Part shown: positions 6,541-14,173 of the stretch, piece by piece | Layout: every line of letters begins with the position of its first letter | How positions within the stretch are numbered: the first letter of the stretch is position 1 | Assembly: GCA_045603125.1 (NCBI GenBank) | Contig: JAZULN010000119.1 | Coordinates: forward strand, 1 to 14,173 | Direction: 5' to 3' | DNA from: CAKSFT01 sp045603125 | GTDB lineage: Bacteria > Bacillota > Clostridia > UBA1381 | DNA: 14,173 nt | Made by a program: the position numbers and the translations under genes | Notes under the pieces: model-generated | What the model saw: only the letters and a program-made list of their open reading frames with translations | Database searches by the model: none | Told to the model about the DNA's origin: nothing

Positions 6541-7458
6541 TTACTCCTCCTCTTCAAATAATGCCCTTGCGAAATCTTCAGGATTAAACTCCTCTAAATC
6601 GTCAATCCCCTCGCCAACTCCCACAAATTTAACGGGTATCTTTTGTTCTTTGGATATTGCAACTACTACTCCGCCCTTTGCAGTGCCGTCGAGTTTCGTT
6701 AAAACTATACCTGAAATATCTGCGGTTTCTGAGAATAACTTTGCCTGACTCAGTGCATTCTGCCCCGTCGTTGCATCTAAAACCAAGAGAATTTCTTTTG
6801 AGCAGTCGCCCAACTCTTTTTCAATAACTCTTGCAATTTTATTTAGCTCCGCCATTAGATTTTTCTTATTGTGAAGTCTTCCCGCAGTATCGCAGATAAG
6901 TAAATCAATTCCCCTTGCCTTTGCAGCACGGCAGGCATCAAACACAACCGCCGCCGGGTCGCTGTTTTCCTGATGCTTTATAATCTCCACTCCGCATCTA
7001 TTTGCCCATATATCCAACTGGTCTATTGCGGCGGCACGGAATGTATCGGCAGCAGCCAGCATTACACGTTTTCCCTTTTTCATATAGTGTGATGCTAATT
7101 TCCCGATGCTTGTGGTCTTGCCTACACCATTTACACCAATTACCAAAACTACCGCCGGAGTTTTTTCTAAGTCCATGGAATTATCGTTCTCGGTTAAGAT
7201 TTCAGATATGATTTTTTTAAGCTCATCTTTTACATCATTTCCATCGGTTAAGTGCTTGGATTTTGTCCTGTCCCTTAACTCGGAGATTATAAATTCGGTG
7301 GTTTCAACGCCCAAGTCAGATAATATCAAAGCATCTTCAAGCTCATCAAAAAATTCCTCGTCAATTTTTACAAAAGCCTTGAAAACATTGTTAACCTGCT
7401 CTGATATTGCCTCTCTTGTCTTTGAAAGTCCGCCCTTTAATTTTTCAAAAAAGCCCAT
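6541..7458 (-). CDS. ftsY: Signal recognition particle receptor FtsY
   Basis: This 305-residue GTPase receives SRP-ribosome complexes at the membrane for cotranslational insertion. Residues 1-90 are the helical N domain (starting MGFFEKLKGGLSKTREAI, amphipathic). The G domain holds GVNGVGKTT (G1, 108-116), DTFRAAA (138-144), DTAGR (190-194), TKLDG (254-258) and GVGEGIDDL (280-288). It lacks the long acidic A domain of E. coli FtsY, as is usual in Firmicutes, so membrane contact probably relies on the N-terminal helix. FtsY is preferred to Ffh because there is no Met-rich M domain and the start MGFFEKLK is FtsY-like. The ATG follows smc by 12 bases, with GGGAGGAG a few bases upstream. The C-terminal EEEE doubles as the ribosome binding site of the next gene. 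Its partner Ffh is not in the window. Confidence 0.97.
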   Translation of the reverse strand: MGFFEKLKGGLSKTREAISEQVNNVFKAFVKIDEEFFDELEDALILSDLGVETTEFIISELRDRTKSKHLTDGNDVKDELKKIISEILTENDNSMDLEKTPAVVLVIGVNGVGKTTSIGKLASHYMKKGKRVMLAAADTFRAAAIDQLDIWANRCGVEIIKHQENSDPAAVVFDACRAAKARGIDLLICDTAGRLHNKKNLMAELNKIARVIEKELGDCSKEILLVLDATTGQNALSQAKLFSETADISGIVLTKLDGTAKGGVVVAISKEQKIPVKFVGVGEGIDDLEEFNPEDFARALFEEEE

Positions 7459-7470
7459 TTTCTCCTCCCA

Positions 7471-10400
7471 TTATCCTATCATCTCGTCGGTTACATCATC
7501 AATGTCAAGTGAAAGTAGTTTTGATACGCCCTTTTCCTGCATAGTAACACCATACATGATGTTTGACGCCTCCATCGTACCACGACGGTGGGTTATTACT
7601 ATAAACTGCGTTCTCGACAAATAATTCTTAAGATAAGTTGCAAATCTTGATACGTTTACATCGTCAAGTGCCGCATCAATTTCGTCCAGGATACAGAACG
7701 GTGTCGGCTTTACCTCAAGGATTGCAAAGAGTAGTGCAATCGCAATAAAGGATTTTTCACCGCCCGAATAAAGATTCAAGTTCTGAAGTCCTTTACCCGG
7801 AAGTTGAACCTCGATTTCAATACCGCTTTCCATAATATCCTTCGGGTCAGAAAGATAAAGTCTACCATTTCCGCCGCCAAAAAGCTCACGGAAAACGTTA
7901 GAAAAGCTCTTATTGATTTCATTAAACTGCTTTTGGAAATGCTCTTCCATAAGCTCCTGGACAGATGCTATAACCTTATTTAGATTATCCTGCGAGATTT
8001 CTAAGTCCTTCTTTTGACCCGACAGGAAGTCATAGCGTTCCTTTGATTCTCTGAATTCCTCAATTGCATCAACATTGACACTGCCGAGATTCTTGATTTT
8101 AGACTTTAATTCTAAAACTCTTAGGGCCGCTGTCTTCTCGTCTTCTACTTCAATCTTTTGCTCTTTTGCCATTGTGACGGTCAGTTCATATTCGTCCCAA
8201 AGCTTATTTATTATATTTTCCGCTTCCATTGTAAGCTTTGTTAGCTTATTCTCAGCCTTTGAAAGCTCTTGTTGAAGGATTAGCATATGGTCGGTTAAGT
8301 CCTTGTTATCCGATTGGATGCCTTTTAGACTCTCTACTATATTTTCCTTTTCCTTCTCGATTTCTTCTATTTTAACCTTAATTTCCTCAGAAACCTTCTT
8401 TAACTCATGAGTCTTTACCTTTTTATCCTCGATATCCTTTAGAATCTGGTTATTTTTCTCCTTAAATCCATTGATATCTTCCCTCTTTTTAGCAATGCTC
8501 TCGGTATTTTCCAAAATACTTGCTTTGAGGGAATTTACCATATTCTTTTCGGTCTGGATATCCTTTTCGAGGCCTCGAAGCCTTAAGGTTTCGTCCATCA
8601 ATTCCTTGGATTTTTCGTCCTTTTTCTTCGAAATCTCTTCGTATTCTTCTTCTTTTTCCTCGGTTTTATGATTTAATTCAGAAATCTCATTTTCAATGCC
8701 TCTTATTTCGGAAATGAATTTTGCAATATCCTCGCCCGACTGAGCCAGATGTTCATTTATCTCGTTTAATTCATCCTTTAAGGCATTTTCCGACTTACCG
8801 CTATCCAAAAGTGTACCCTCTAAATGCTCTAATGTGTTTTTGAGGATAAGTAAATCATTTTCATATTCACGAAGCAGCGGAAGATATGATGATAACTGGG
8901 TTTTGGCGCTCTCCAAATCCGCCTCGTACCCTTCCAACTTTTTGGTTATATCCTTAATCTCGCTATCCAGCGACACAATATCCTTTTCAAGAGTCTTAAT
9001 CTCGTTACCTCTTGATAATATTCCGCTCGATTTATTGTTACTTCCACCGCTGATAGATCCGCCCGGATTTAAGATGTCGCCCTCTAAGGTTACTACCTTA
9101 AATTTATAGCCGAATTTCTTACTCATAGCGATAGCATTATCGATATTGTCAACTACTATAACCCTTGCCAAAAGGTTTTTCATAACCCCGTCGTACTTTT
9201 TATCATACTTAATTAACTCAGATGCCACGCCCACGAAACCATCACAGGAAGAAATTTCCTTAATATTATCAAGACCACGTCCTGAAACAGAGGAGATTGG
9301 CAAAAATGTAGCTCTGCCGCCCCGAACCTCTCTTAGGTAGGAAATAGCACGCTTTGCGTCATCCTCGCTATCTACAACAATGTTTTGCAAAGCTCCACCC
9401 AAGGCCATCTCAATGGCTATAACGAATTTTTGACTAACGTCAATTAAGCCCGAAACCGTACCATAAATTGAGCATTTTTTTAGTTCAGGAGCTTTTAGAA
9501 CCATCTTTACGCTCTTCCCAAAGCCCTCATACTCATTTTCCATGTCCTCAAGCATAGCTTTTTTAGACTTCTTTGAGTTAAGCTCCAGCTTTAGGGCATT
9601 CAAAGTTTCGCCAAGATTATAAATCTTGGTTTCCAAGTCTTTTTGCTGGGTTTCTTTTTCTAAAACCCTTTTTGCCATTGCATCTTTTTTAGATTCTTTT
9701 TCCAAAATTCCGGCTTTAGCGTCCTCGATTTCCTGCTTTGTCGCCGATAGATTCATCCCGAAATTCTTAAGCTCTGTCTCTAAGGTTTCGCGTCTTTCTA
9801 GAAAATTCTTTCTGAACGCTTCCATTCCAGACATATCCGCCTTTTTCGACGAAACAAGATTCATCTTCTCGATGATTTCCGCCTTCCAGTCATCAATCAT
9901 CTTTCTTGTATCGGTAAGACTTTTGAAAATCTCATTGTTATCTTCCTGAATACTCTCAAATCCCTTTAAAAGCTCCTTAGACTCAGTCTCTTTTTTAGAA
10001 ATGCTTTCTTCATATTTTAAGATTTCTTCTTCCGATTCTTTAATTCTTTTTTCAACAAAGGCAATTTCTGATTCAATTCTCTCAGAAAGCGAGGTATTAT
10101 TCTTGATATTGTTTTCAAAGATGGAAATTTCGTTAGCCTCACTCATAATAAGGGCTTCGTTTTCCATCAACTTATTGTTATACCCCGACTGTTCCTCGTC
10201 TTTTGCCTTGTTTTTTTCATAAAGGCTATCACGCTTTTTCTCGATGTCTGTTTCCTTTTCTCTCAAATCCTCAATCTCGTCAGAAATGTTTTTAAAAAGC
10301 TCTTCCGACTTTGCCTTTTGTTCTTCATTTTTAGAAAGGTTTACCAAGGACATACTAACATCTAACCCTTTATATTCCTCGTAATATTCAAGGTATCGTC

Positions 10401-11037
10401 TTGCCTTTTTTGCTTGGTTCTCCAAAGGTCCCAGCTGACGTTCAAGTTCCTGGGTTATGTCGTTAATTCTGACGAGGTTTTCGGTAACGCCTGATAGTTT
10501 TTTCTCCGCCTCATCTTTTCTGTGCTTATATTTTGCAACACCTGCTGCCTCTTCAAAGAAGCTTCTTCGGTCTTCCGCTTTTGTGGATAAAATTTTCGAC
10601 ACATTACCCTGACCGATAATAGAATATCCATCACGCCCAAGTCCTGTATCCATGAATAGCTCGTGAATGTCCTTTAGGCGGCAGTTTGCCCTGTTTATCT
10701 GATAAACGCTCTCGCCTGAGCGAAGAACTCGTCTTGTTACTACAACTTCATCAAACTCGATTGGAAACATTCTTGATGAATTATCCAAAACAAGACTTAC
10801 TTCTGCAAAGTTTACCTGTTTTCTTGTCTCTGTTCCGGCAAAGATAACATCCTGCATATTTGCCCCACGAAGGCTCTTTGCACTCATCTCGCCCATAACC
10901 CAACGGATAGCATCGGAAATATTACTCTTTCCGCTGCCGTTTGGTCCGACAACCGATGTTATACCCTGTTTAAAATCAAGAACGGTCTTATCTGCAAAGG
11001 ATTTAAAACCTTGCAACTCTAATCTCTTTAAATACAA
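7471..11037 (-). CDS. smc: Chromosome segregation ATPase SMC
   Basis: This 1188-residue protein is a full-length bacterial SMC, the core of the SMC-ScpAB condensin that compacts and segregates the chromosome. The N-terminal head has MYLKRLELQGFKSFAD and Walker A GPNGSGKSN (31-39), with GQGNVSKIL near 142-150. Long charged coiled coils run about 170-500 and 680-1010. The hinge lies between, about 505-665, ending in the Gly-rich NPGGSISGGS (657-666). The C-terminal head has the signature LYSGGEKSF (1089-1097), Walker B FCILDEIDAALDD (1114-1126) and ITHRRGTME. The start codon is TTG at 11037, supported by GAGAAGGGG about 8 bases upstream and by the exact family N-terminus; no ATG nearby would keep it. 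The gene begins 15 bases after the radical SAM gene. ScpA and ScpB are not in the window. Confidence 0.98.
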   Translation of the reverse strand: MYLKRLELQGFKSFADKTVLDFKQGITSVVGPNGSGKSNISDAIRWVMGEMSAKSLRGANMQDVIFAGTETRKQVNFAEVSLVLDNSSRMFPIEFDEVVVTRRVLRSGESVYQINRANCRLKDIHELFMDTGLGRDGYSIIGQGNVSKILSTKAEDRRSFFEEAAGVAKYKHRKDEAEKKLSGVTENLVRINDITQELERQLGPLENQAKKARRYLEYYEEYKGLDVSMSLVNLSKNEEQKAKSEELFKNISDEIEDLREKETDIEKKRDSLYEKNKAKDEEQSGYNNKLMENEALIMSEANEISIFENNIKNNTSLSERIESEIAFVEKRIKESEEEILKYEESISKKETESKELLKGFESIQEDNNEIFKSLTDTRKMIDDWKAEIIEKMNLVSSKKADMSGMEAFRKNFLERRETLETELKNFGMNLSATKQEIEDAKAGILEKESKKDAMAKRVLEKETQQKDLETKIYNLGETLNALKLELNSKKSKKAMLEDMENEYEGFGKSVKMVLKAPELKKCSIYGTVSGLIDVSQKFVIAIEMALGGALQNIVVDSEDDAKRAISYLREVRGGRATFLPISSVSGRGLDNIKEISSCDGFVGVASELIKYDKKYDGVMKNLLARVIVVDNIDNAIAMSKKFGYKFKVVTLEGDILNPGGSISGGSNNKSSGILSRGNEIKTLEKDIVSLDSEIKDITKKLEGYEADLESAKTQLSSYLPLLREYENDLLILKNTLEHLEGTLLDSGKSENALKDELNEINEHLAQSGEDIAKFISEIRGIENEISELNHKTEEKEEEYEEISKKKDEKSKELMDETLRLRGLEKDIQTEKNMVNSLKASILENTESIAKKREDINGFKEKNNQILKDIEDKKVKTHELKKVSEEIKVKIEEIEKEKENIVESLKGIQSDNKDLTDHMLILQQELSKAENKLTKLTMEAENIINKLWDEYELTVTMAKEQKIEVEDEKTAALRVLELKSKIKNLGSVNVDAIEEFRESKERYDFLSGQKKDLEISQDNLNKVIASVQELMEEHFQKQFNEINKSFSNVFRELFGGGNGRLYLSDPKDIMESGIEIEVQLPGKGLQNLNLYSGGEKSFIAIALLFAILEVKPTPFCILDEIDAALDDVNVSRFATYLKNYLSRTQFIVITHRRGTMEASNIMYGVTMQEKGVSKLLSLDIDDVTDEMIG

Positions 11038-11052
11038 AATTTACGCCCCTTC

Positions 11053-12045
11053 TCACCAATTTATCTTAATATTACCACGTTTTATTCTTCCGTCTCTTTT
11101 TACGCTAATCTCAATTCCCCGTTTTTTAAGTTCCAAAATATTCTTTTTCTTATTTCCCAAAACCTTGGAAATCTCCTTAGGATTAACCCGAATGGTTGCC
11201 TGTTTTTTTTCGCCAAGCTCATTTAGGATTTTATCTAAATAAATCTTACTCTCACAAAGCTCTCTGAATGAACTGTGAAACGGGCCGGCTGCGAGTTTCC
11301 CGCCAGGTGAAATCTCGTCGGTAGTCATTAGGGCAACACGGATGACCTTGATTTTTGCCTCATCAAACATTAAAAGAAGCTTTGCTGCCAAATCCACCGC
11401 ATCCTCCAGAGTTTGCGGACTATATTCACCCCGGCTATACATATTAAAAAGCTCTGTATCTTTTATTACTAATGTGGGATAAATCCTCACAAAATCAGGT
11501 TTCATATCAATGATTTTTCTTGCCGTTTCAATGGATTTTTCCAATGTGTCACCGGGAAGTCCTGTCATCATCTGAAGACCCAACGAAAAATCATATTCTC
11601 TTATTTTTAAAACCGCGTCTTTCACGTCCACCGATGTATGGCCTCGGTTTGAAAGCTTTAAAACCTCATCATCAAGGCTTTGAACCCCTAATTCTATAGT
11701 TTTAACACCATACTTTTTTAGTCTTTCTAAAATTTGCTTATTTATATAGTCAGGTCTTGTGGAAAGGCGAATCCCGTCGACTTTTCCTTCCTCAATATAT
11801 CGATAGGCAAATTTCAGATATCGCTCTTGTAGATCCTCTGAAATTCCTGTGAAACTGCCGCCAAAAAAAGCAATTTCCTTTTTAGACTCTTTCGGAATTG
11901 TCAAAAGATGCTCATCTACAATTTTTTCTATTTCCTTTTCGGTGACTTCCGCTAAATTTCCGGTAATATGCTTTTGATTACAAAAAACACAATCATTCGG
12001 GCACCCGATATGGGGGATAAAAACTGGGATATTTATGTGTTTCAT
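11053..12045 (-). CDS. Radical SAM protein, Elp3-like, without acetyltransferase domain
   Basis: This 330-residue protein carries the cluster motif GCPNDCVFC (Cys15, Cys19, Cys22) that binds the [4Fe-4S] centre and S-adenosylmethionine. It also has FFGGSFTG (60-67), the IELGVQS strand (117-123) and GLPGDT (162-167), as in the Elp3-like branch. True Elp3 has an added GNAT acetyltransferase domain; here the protein ends soon after the barrel with a short Lys-rich tail, so tRNA U34 carboxymethylation cannot be assumed. Proteins of this form are recalled as commonly lying between rnc and smc in Clostridia and are often labelled ELP3-family; their substrate is not established. The ATG overlaps the rnc stop (ATGA, 12042-12045) with GAGAAGG just upstream, implying translational coupling. 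The C-terminus (WKINW-like: KINW at 327-330) is basic, which could help RNA contact (inference). Confidence 0.9.
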   Translation of the reverse strand: MKHINIPVFIPHIGCPNDCVFCNQKHITGNLAEVTEKEIEKIVDEHLLTIPKESKKEIAFFGGSFTGISEDLQERYLKFAYRYIEEGKVDGIRLSTRPDYINKQILERLKKYGVKTIELGVQSLDDEVLKLSNRGHTSVDVKDAVLKIREYDFSLGLQMMTGLPGDTLEKSIETARKIIDMKPDFVRIYPTLVIKDTELFNMYSRGEYSPQTLEDAVDLAAKLLLMFDEAKIKVIRVALMTTDEISPGGKLAAGPFHSSFRELCESKIYLDKILNELGEKKQATIRVNPKEISKVLGNKKKNILELKKRGIEISVKRDGRIKRGNIKINW

Positions 12046-12719
12046 ACCTTCTCACCCATCTTTTTTAAGGCATTTTTTGCCGCATCCTGCTCTGCGTCCT
12101 TCTTACTTATACCGCCGCCCTCTGCCAAAATATCGTCGCCGCACATAACATTAACTTTAAAAAATTTACTGTGGGCAGGTCCTTCTTCACCAACAAGCCG
12201 ATAAGTTGCAATGGTGTGGTTTTTCTTTTGGAGTTTTTCTTGCAGCATCGTTTTAAAGTCGTGATAGTATTCACCATGAAGTCCGCTTTTTAATTCACTT
12301 CCCATAAGATTTAAAACACACTTTTTTGCAGTTTCAAAATCACTGTCAAGATAGACTGCCGCAATCACCGCCTCAACCACATCGGATGTTATTGACTTTC
12401 TTTTTCTTCCACCTTCAAGCTCTGTACCTCTTCCAAGTCTTAGGTGCTCACTGATATTTAATCTATCCGCAACCTTTGCAAGAGAATCTTCACACACCAA
12501 AGAAGACCGAATCTTAGATAGTTCGCCCTCATCTTCCTTTTTTAAGTTTTTATAAAGGTAATCACTTACTACCAATCCCAAAACAGAATCGCCCAGGTAT
12601 TCTAACCTCTCATATGAGCTACAATGCTTCTCGTTGGCAAAGGAGCTATGAGTAAGTGCTGTCAATAATAGTTCTCTGTTTTTAAATTTATATCCTAAAA
12701 GCTGTTCAAATTCTCTCAT
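12042..12719 (-). CDS. rnc: Ribonuclease III
   Basis: This 225-residue enzyme cleaves double-stranded RNA in rRNA maturation and mRNA turnover. The catalytic domain contains the signature ERLEYLGDSVLG (37-48). The acidic residues Glu37, Glu40, Asp44, Asp113 and Glu116 sit one position off the E. coli set (38, 41, 45, 114, 117), so the site is complete. A double-stranded RNA-binding domain fills about 154-221 (GPAHSKFFKVNV, then KKDAEQDAAKNALKK). The frame can be extended 12 codons to a TTG at 12755, but that start lies inside a hairpin stem. The ATG at 12719 gives the family N-terminus (MREFEQLLGYKFKN) and has a purine-rich GGGAAGAG stretch upstream. The gene overlaps the radical SAM gene by 4 bases. 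Two hairpins directly before it suggest regulation at the leader. Confidence 0.96.
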   Translation of the reverse strand: MREFEQLLGYKFKNRELLLTALTHSSFANEKHCSSYERLEYLGDSVLGLVVSDYLYKNLKKEDEGELSKIRSSLVCEDSLAKVADRLNISEHLRLGRGTELEGGRKRKSITSDVVEAVIAAVYLDSDFETAKKCVLNLMGSELKSGLHGEYYHDFKTMLQEKLQKKNHTIATYRLVGEEGPAHSKFFKVNVMCGDDILAEGGGISKKDAEQDAAKNALKKMGEKV

Positions 12720-12750
12720 TTTCTTTTCTCTCTTCCCAGTCTTTCTAAGC

Positions 12751-12787
12751 ACCAAAACCCTGACTCAATAAGTTCAGGGTTTTTGGT
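12751..12787 (-). terminator. Hairpin between fabF and rnc: weak terminator or attenuator
   Basis: Arms ACCAAAACCCTGA (12751-12763) and TCAGGGTTTTTGGT (12774-12787) pair over 13 positions with one bulged base, around a 10-base loop. Read on the minus strand, the 3' arm ends CAGGGTTTTGGTGCTT, a short U-run of four. This may end some fabF transcripts, but rnc has no convincing promoter in the 31 bases left, so read-through is likely. An attenuator or RNA-processing site is equally possible. Confidence 0.6.
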
Positions 12788-12818
12788 AGAAATAACCTCG
12801 AAACTAACGGCTATTTCT
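12788..12818 (-). other. Second stem-loop in the fabF-rnc gap
   Basis: On the minus strand AGAAATAGCC pairs with GGTTATTTCT over 10 positions, one of them a G-U pair, around an 11-base loop. It directly abuts the hairpin at 12751-12787, with no spacer. It has no U-tract of its own, so it is not a terminator by itself. The G-U pair means that the stem is better in RNA of the minus strand, the coding direction, than in the plus strand. Confidence 0.5.
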
Positions 12819-12820
12819 TT

Positions 12821-14056
12821 TTATTTATATTTTTTTAAAACGACACACGAATTATGTCCACCAAAGCCCAATGAGTTTGACATGGCATATTCGATATTAG
12901 CATTTCTTCCTTCATTTGGCACAATATCCAAATCGCACTCAGGGTCCGGAGTTTTATAGTTAATGGTTGCCGGAACAAAACCTTCTTTTAAAGACATAGC
13001 ACAAACGATTGCCTCAATTCCGCCTGCCGCACCCAAAAGGTGTCCGGTCATGGATTTTGTTGAGCTTACCATTACATCCTTTGCCGATTCCCCAAATACG
13101 CTCTTTATTGCCTGAGTTTCAAAGCTATCGTTATATTTTGTGGATGTGCCGTGAGCGTTTATATAGTCGATATCTTTTGGCTCTAACCCTGCCGACCGAA
13201 TGGCAAGCTCCATCGCCTTAGCACCGCCTTCACCACCAGGAATCGGGCTTGTGATGTGATATGCGTCGTTTGTGATACCATAACCCACAACTTCACAAAT
13301 AATATTCGCACCACGTTTTTTTGCATGCTCATATTCTTCCAGCATCAAAAATCCGGCACCTTCACCCATAACAAAGCCGTCACGTTCCGCATCAAATGGT
13401 CTTGATGCAGATTTTGGGTCGTCGTTATTTGTAGACATAGCCTTCATACTGCAAAATCCCGCAAAAGACAGTGGTGTAATTGCGGCTTCCGCTCCACCTG
13501 CAAGGATTGCGTCACATTCGCCACGCTTAATTATGTTATATGCGTTTCCGATTGCGTTAGTACCCGATGCACATGCAGCAACTACGTTTTCGTTTGCACC
13601 TCGAAGACCATATTTAATTGCAACCTGAGCCGCCAAGATATTTGAAATCATCATAGGCACAAAGAACGGACTAACTCTTCCCGGACCTCTTTCAAAAAGC
13701 ATCTTTGACTGGTCTTCCAGAGTTGCCATACCACCGATACCGGAGCCTGTTATTACACCTATTCTCCACGGGTCTTCATTTTCCATATTAAGTCCCGACA
13801 TTTCAAAAGCCTCAGACGCCGCAACCACACCAAACTGGGTATAGCGGTCCATCTTTCTTGCTTCTTTTTTATCTATATAGTCTTCAGCATTAAAGTCTTT
13901 GACTTCAGCTGCAATCTGACACTTATAGTTTTCTGTGTCGAATGCGGTAACTTTATCCACACCGCATACGCCTTTTTTTATTGACGCCCAGAACTCACCT
14001 GAGTTAATGCCTATAGGAGTTACGGCACCAATACCTGTTATACAAACCCTTTTCAT
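12821..14056 (-). CDS. fabF: Beta-ketoacyl-ACP synthase II (FabF)
   Basis: This 411-residue thiolase-fold enzyme condenses malonyl-ACP with acyl-ACP in fatty acid elongation in the cytoplasm. The catalytic triad is visible: Cys162 in AACASGTNAIG, His302 in INAHGTST and His339 in SMTGHLLGAAGG, with Lys334 in the conserved STKSMTGH stretch. Other family marks are GIGAVTPIG (8-16), SRPFDAERDGFVMGEGAG (218-234) and the C-terminal SNSLGFGGHNSCVV. Length matches the usual 410-415, and the Cys-His-His type separates it from FabH (Cys-His-Asn). The ATG has a GGAGGT site at 14063-14068, 6 bases away. A probable acpP end lies 87 bases upstream, so the enzyme sits beside its carrier protein as in many bacteria. 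After its stop come two hairpins and then rnc. Confidence 0.97.
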   Translation of the reverse strand: MKRVCITGIGAVTPIGINSGEFWASIKKGVCGVDKVTAFDTENYKCQIAAEVKDFNAEDYIDKKEARKMDRYTQFGVVAASEAFEMSGLNMENEDPWRIGVITGSGIGGMATLEDQSKMLFERGPGRVSPFFVPMMISNILAAQVAIKYGLRGANENVVAACASGTNAIGNAYNIIKRGECDAILAGGAEAAITPLSFAGFCSMKAMSTNNDDPKSASRPFDAERDGFVMGEGAGFLMLEEYEHAKKRGANIICEVVGYGITNDAYHITSPIPGGEGGAKAMELAIRSAGLEPKDIDYINAHGTSTKYNDSFETQAIKSVFGESAKDVMVSSTKSMTGHLLGAAGGIEAIVCAMSLKEGFVPATINYKTPDPECDLDIVPNEGRNANIEYAMSNSLGFGGHNSCVVLKKYK

Positions 14057-14108
14057 AAGGTTACCTCCGGTTTATAATATATGTAAATTTAAATTATTTT
14101 AATCGTCA

Positions 14109-14129
14109 GGCTGCGGGGACCGAGCAGCC
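14109..14129 (-). other. GC-rich hairpin between acpP and fabF
   Basis: GGCTGC (14109-14114) pairs with GCAGCC (14124-14129) around a 9-base loop that itself holds GGGG and ACC and could pair weakly. It is markedly more GC-rich than the AT-rich sequence on both sides. On the minus strand it is followed by TGACGATTAAAAT, with no proper U-tract, so it is unlikely to be a strong terminator. It lies 14 bases after the acpP stop and may stabilise the upstream message or mark a processing point. Confidence 0.5.
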
Positions 14130-14143
14130 ATAATATCAATTTC

Positions 14144-14173
14144 TTACTCGATGCACTTTAAGTAGTTAACAGC
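14144..14173 (-). CDS. acpP: Acyl carrier protein, C-terminal end only
   Basis: The last nine codons before a TAA (14144-14146) read AVNYLKCIE and run off the right edge. This resembles the final helix of bacterial acyl carrier proteins (forms such as VGDAVxYI followed by a short acidic end). The position directly before fabF on the same strand is the standard place for acpP. Only nine residues are visible, without the phosphopantetheine serine, so the call depends mostly on context. The gap to fabF, 14057-14143, holds a GC-rich hairpin, an AT-rich stretch and the fabF ribosome binding site. Confidence 0.65.
   Translation of the reverse strand, partial: AVNYLKCIE

Noticed and set aside
6537..6557. 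Longer Dabb protein beginning at TTG 6557
   Set aside because: It would start inside ftsY and consume the ribosome binding site as coding sequence; the ATG at 6536 has ideal spacing and the family start.
7106..7624. Open plus-strand frame of 172 codons across the smc-ftsY junction
   Set aside because: It lies fully opposite two certain genes, is Ser/Phe/Thr-rich as expected from the complement of AT-rich coding sequence, and has no recognisable domain.
8075..10222. Several plus-strand frames of 64-107 codons opposite smc
   Set aside because: They mirror the Glu/Lys-rich coiled-coil codons of smc as Ser/Phe/Leu-rich chains; no supporting ribosome binding sites or family likeness.
12720..12755. 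Longer RNase III beginning at TTG 12755
   Set aside because: The TTG is inside the 12751-12787 hairpin, the extra residues do not fit the family N-terminus, and the ATG at 12719 gives the standard start.
12821..14056. FabF active-site context AACASG as an unusual variant
   Set aside because: Small changes around the catalytic Cys are common among FabF proteins, and the Cys-His-His triad is intact.
14074..14102. Promoter for fabF with TTAAAA and TATTAT boxes 17 bases apart
   Set aside because: The predicted start of transcription would fall in the ribosome binding site and remove part of it; in such AT-rich sequence these boxes are expected by chance.

Overview
The window looks like a chromosomal segment of an AT-rich, low-G+C Gram-positive (Firmicutes), most likely an anaerobic Clostridia member. 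This rests on the conserved gene order acpP-fabF-rnc-radical SAM-smc-ftsY, strong GGAGG-type ribosome binding sites, a short FtsY without a long acidic N-terminal region, and a secreted S-layer-homology (SLH) protein. No phage, transposon, CRISPR, tRNA or rRNA signal was seen. Coding density is very high, and all genes but one lie on the minus strand, so transcription runs from high to low coordinates.

Region A (14173 down to 6219) is a housekeeping block. It starts with the last nine codons of a probable acyl carrier protein gene (acpP), then fabF (beta-ketoacyl-ACP synthase II). A 101-base gap filled by two back-to-back hairpins follows, then a tightly packed series: rnc (RNase III), an Elp3-like radical SAM protein, smc (TTG start), ftsY (signal recognition particle receptor) and a small Dabb-fold protein. 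Overlaps of 4 bases, gaps of 4 to 15 bases and ribosome binding sites embedded in the preceding gene point to one transcript, closed by a hairpin terminator at 6219-6242.

Region B (about 6160 down to 211) is a second operon with its own extended -10 promoter candidate. It encodes a three-part MacAB/YknXYZ-type exporter (membrane-fusion adaptor, ATPase, FtsX-like permease), followed 22 bases later by a 748-residue secreted SLH protein. The adaptor carries an internal duplication of its lipoyl-hairpin-barrel unit and a Gly/Met-rich tail. The SLH protein carries about eight degenerate beta-repeats after its SLH modules. A perfect 10-bp hairpin, U-rich on both strands, ends this operon and a convergent small membrane-protein gene (plus strand, 13-201) at the left edge.

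The housekeeping block is ordinary in content. The parts most worth a second look are the exporter-plus-SLH-protein operon, which could be an envelope-spanning export or envelope-stress system of a monoderm cell, and the paired hairpins directly before rnc, which could be an attenuator or an RNase III self-processing site. No clearly new defence or mobile system was found.
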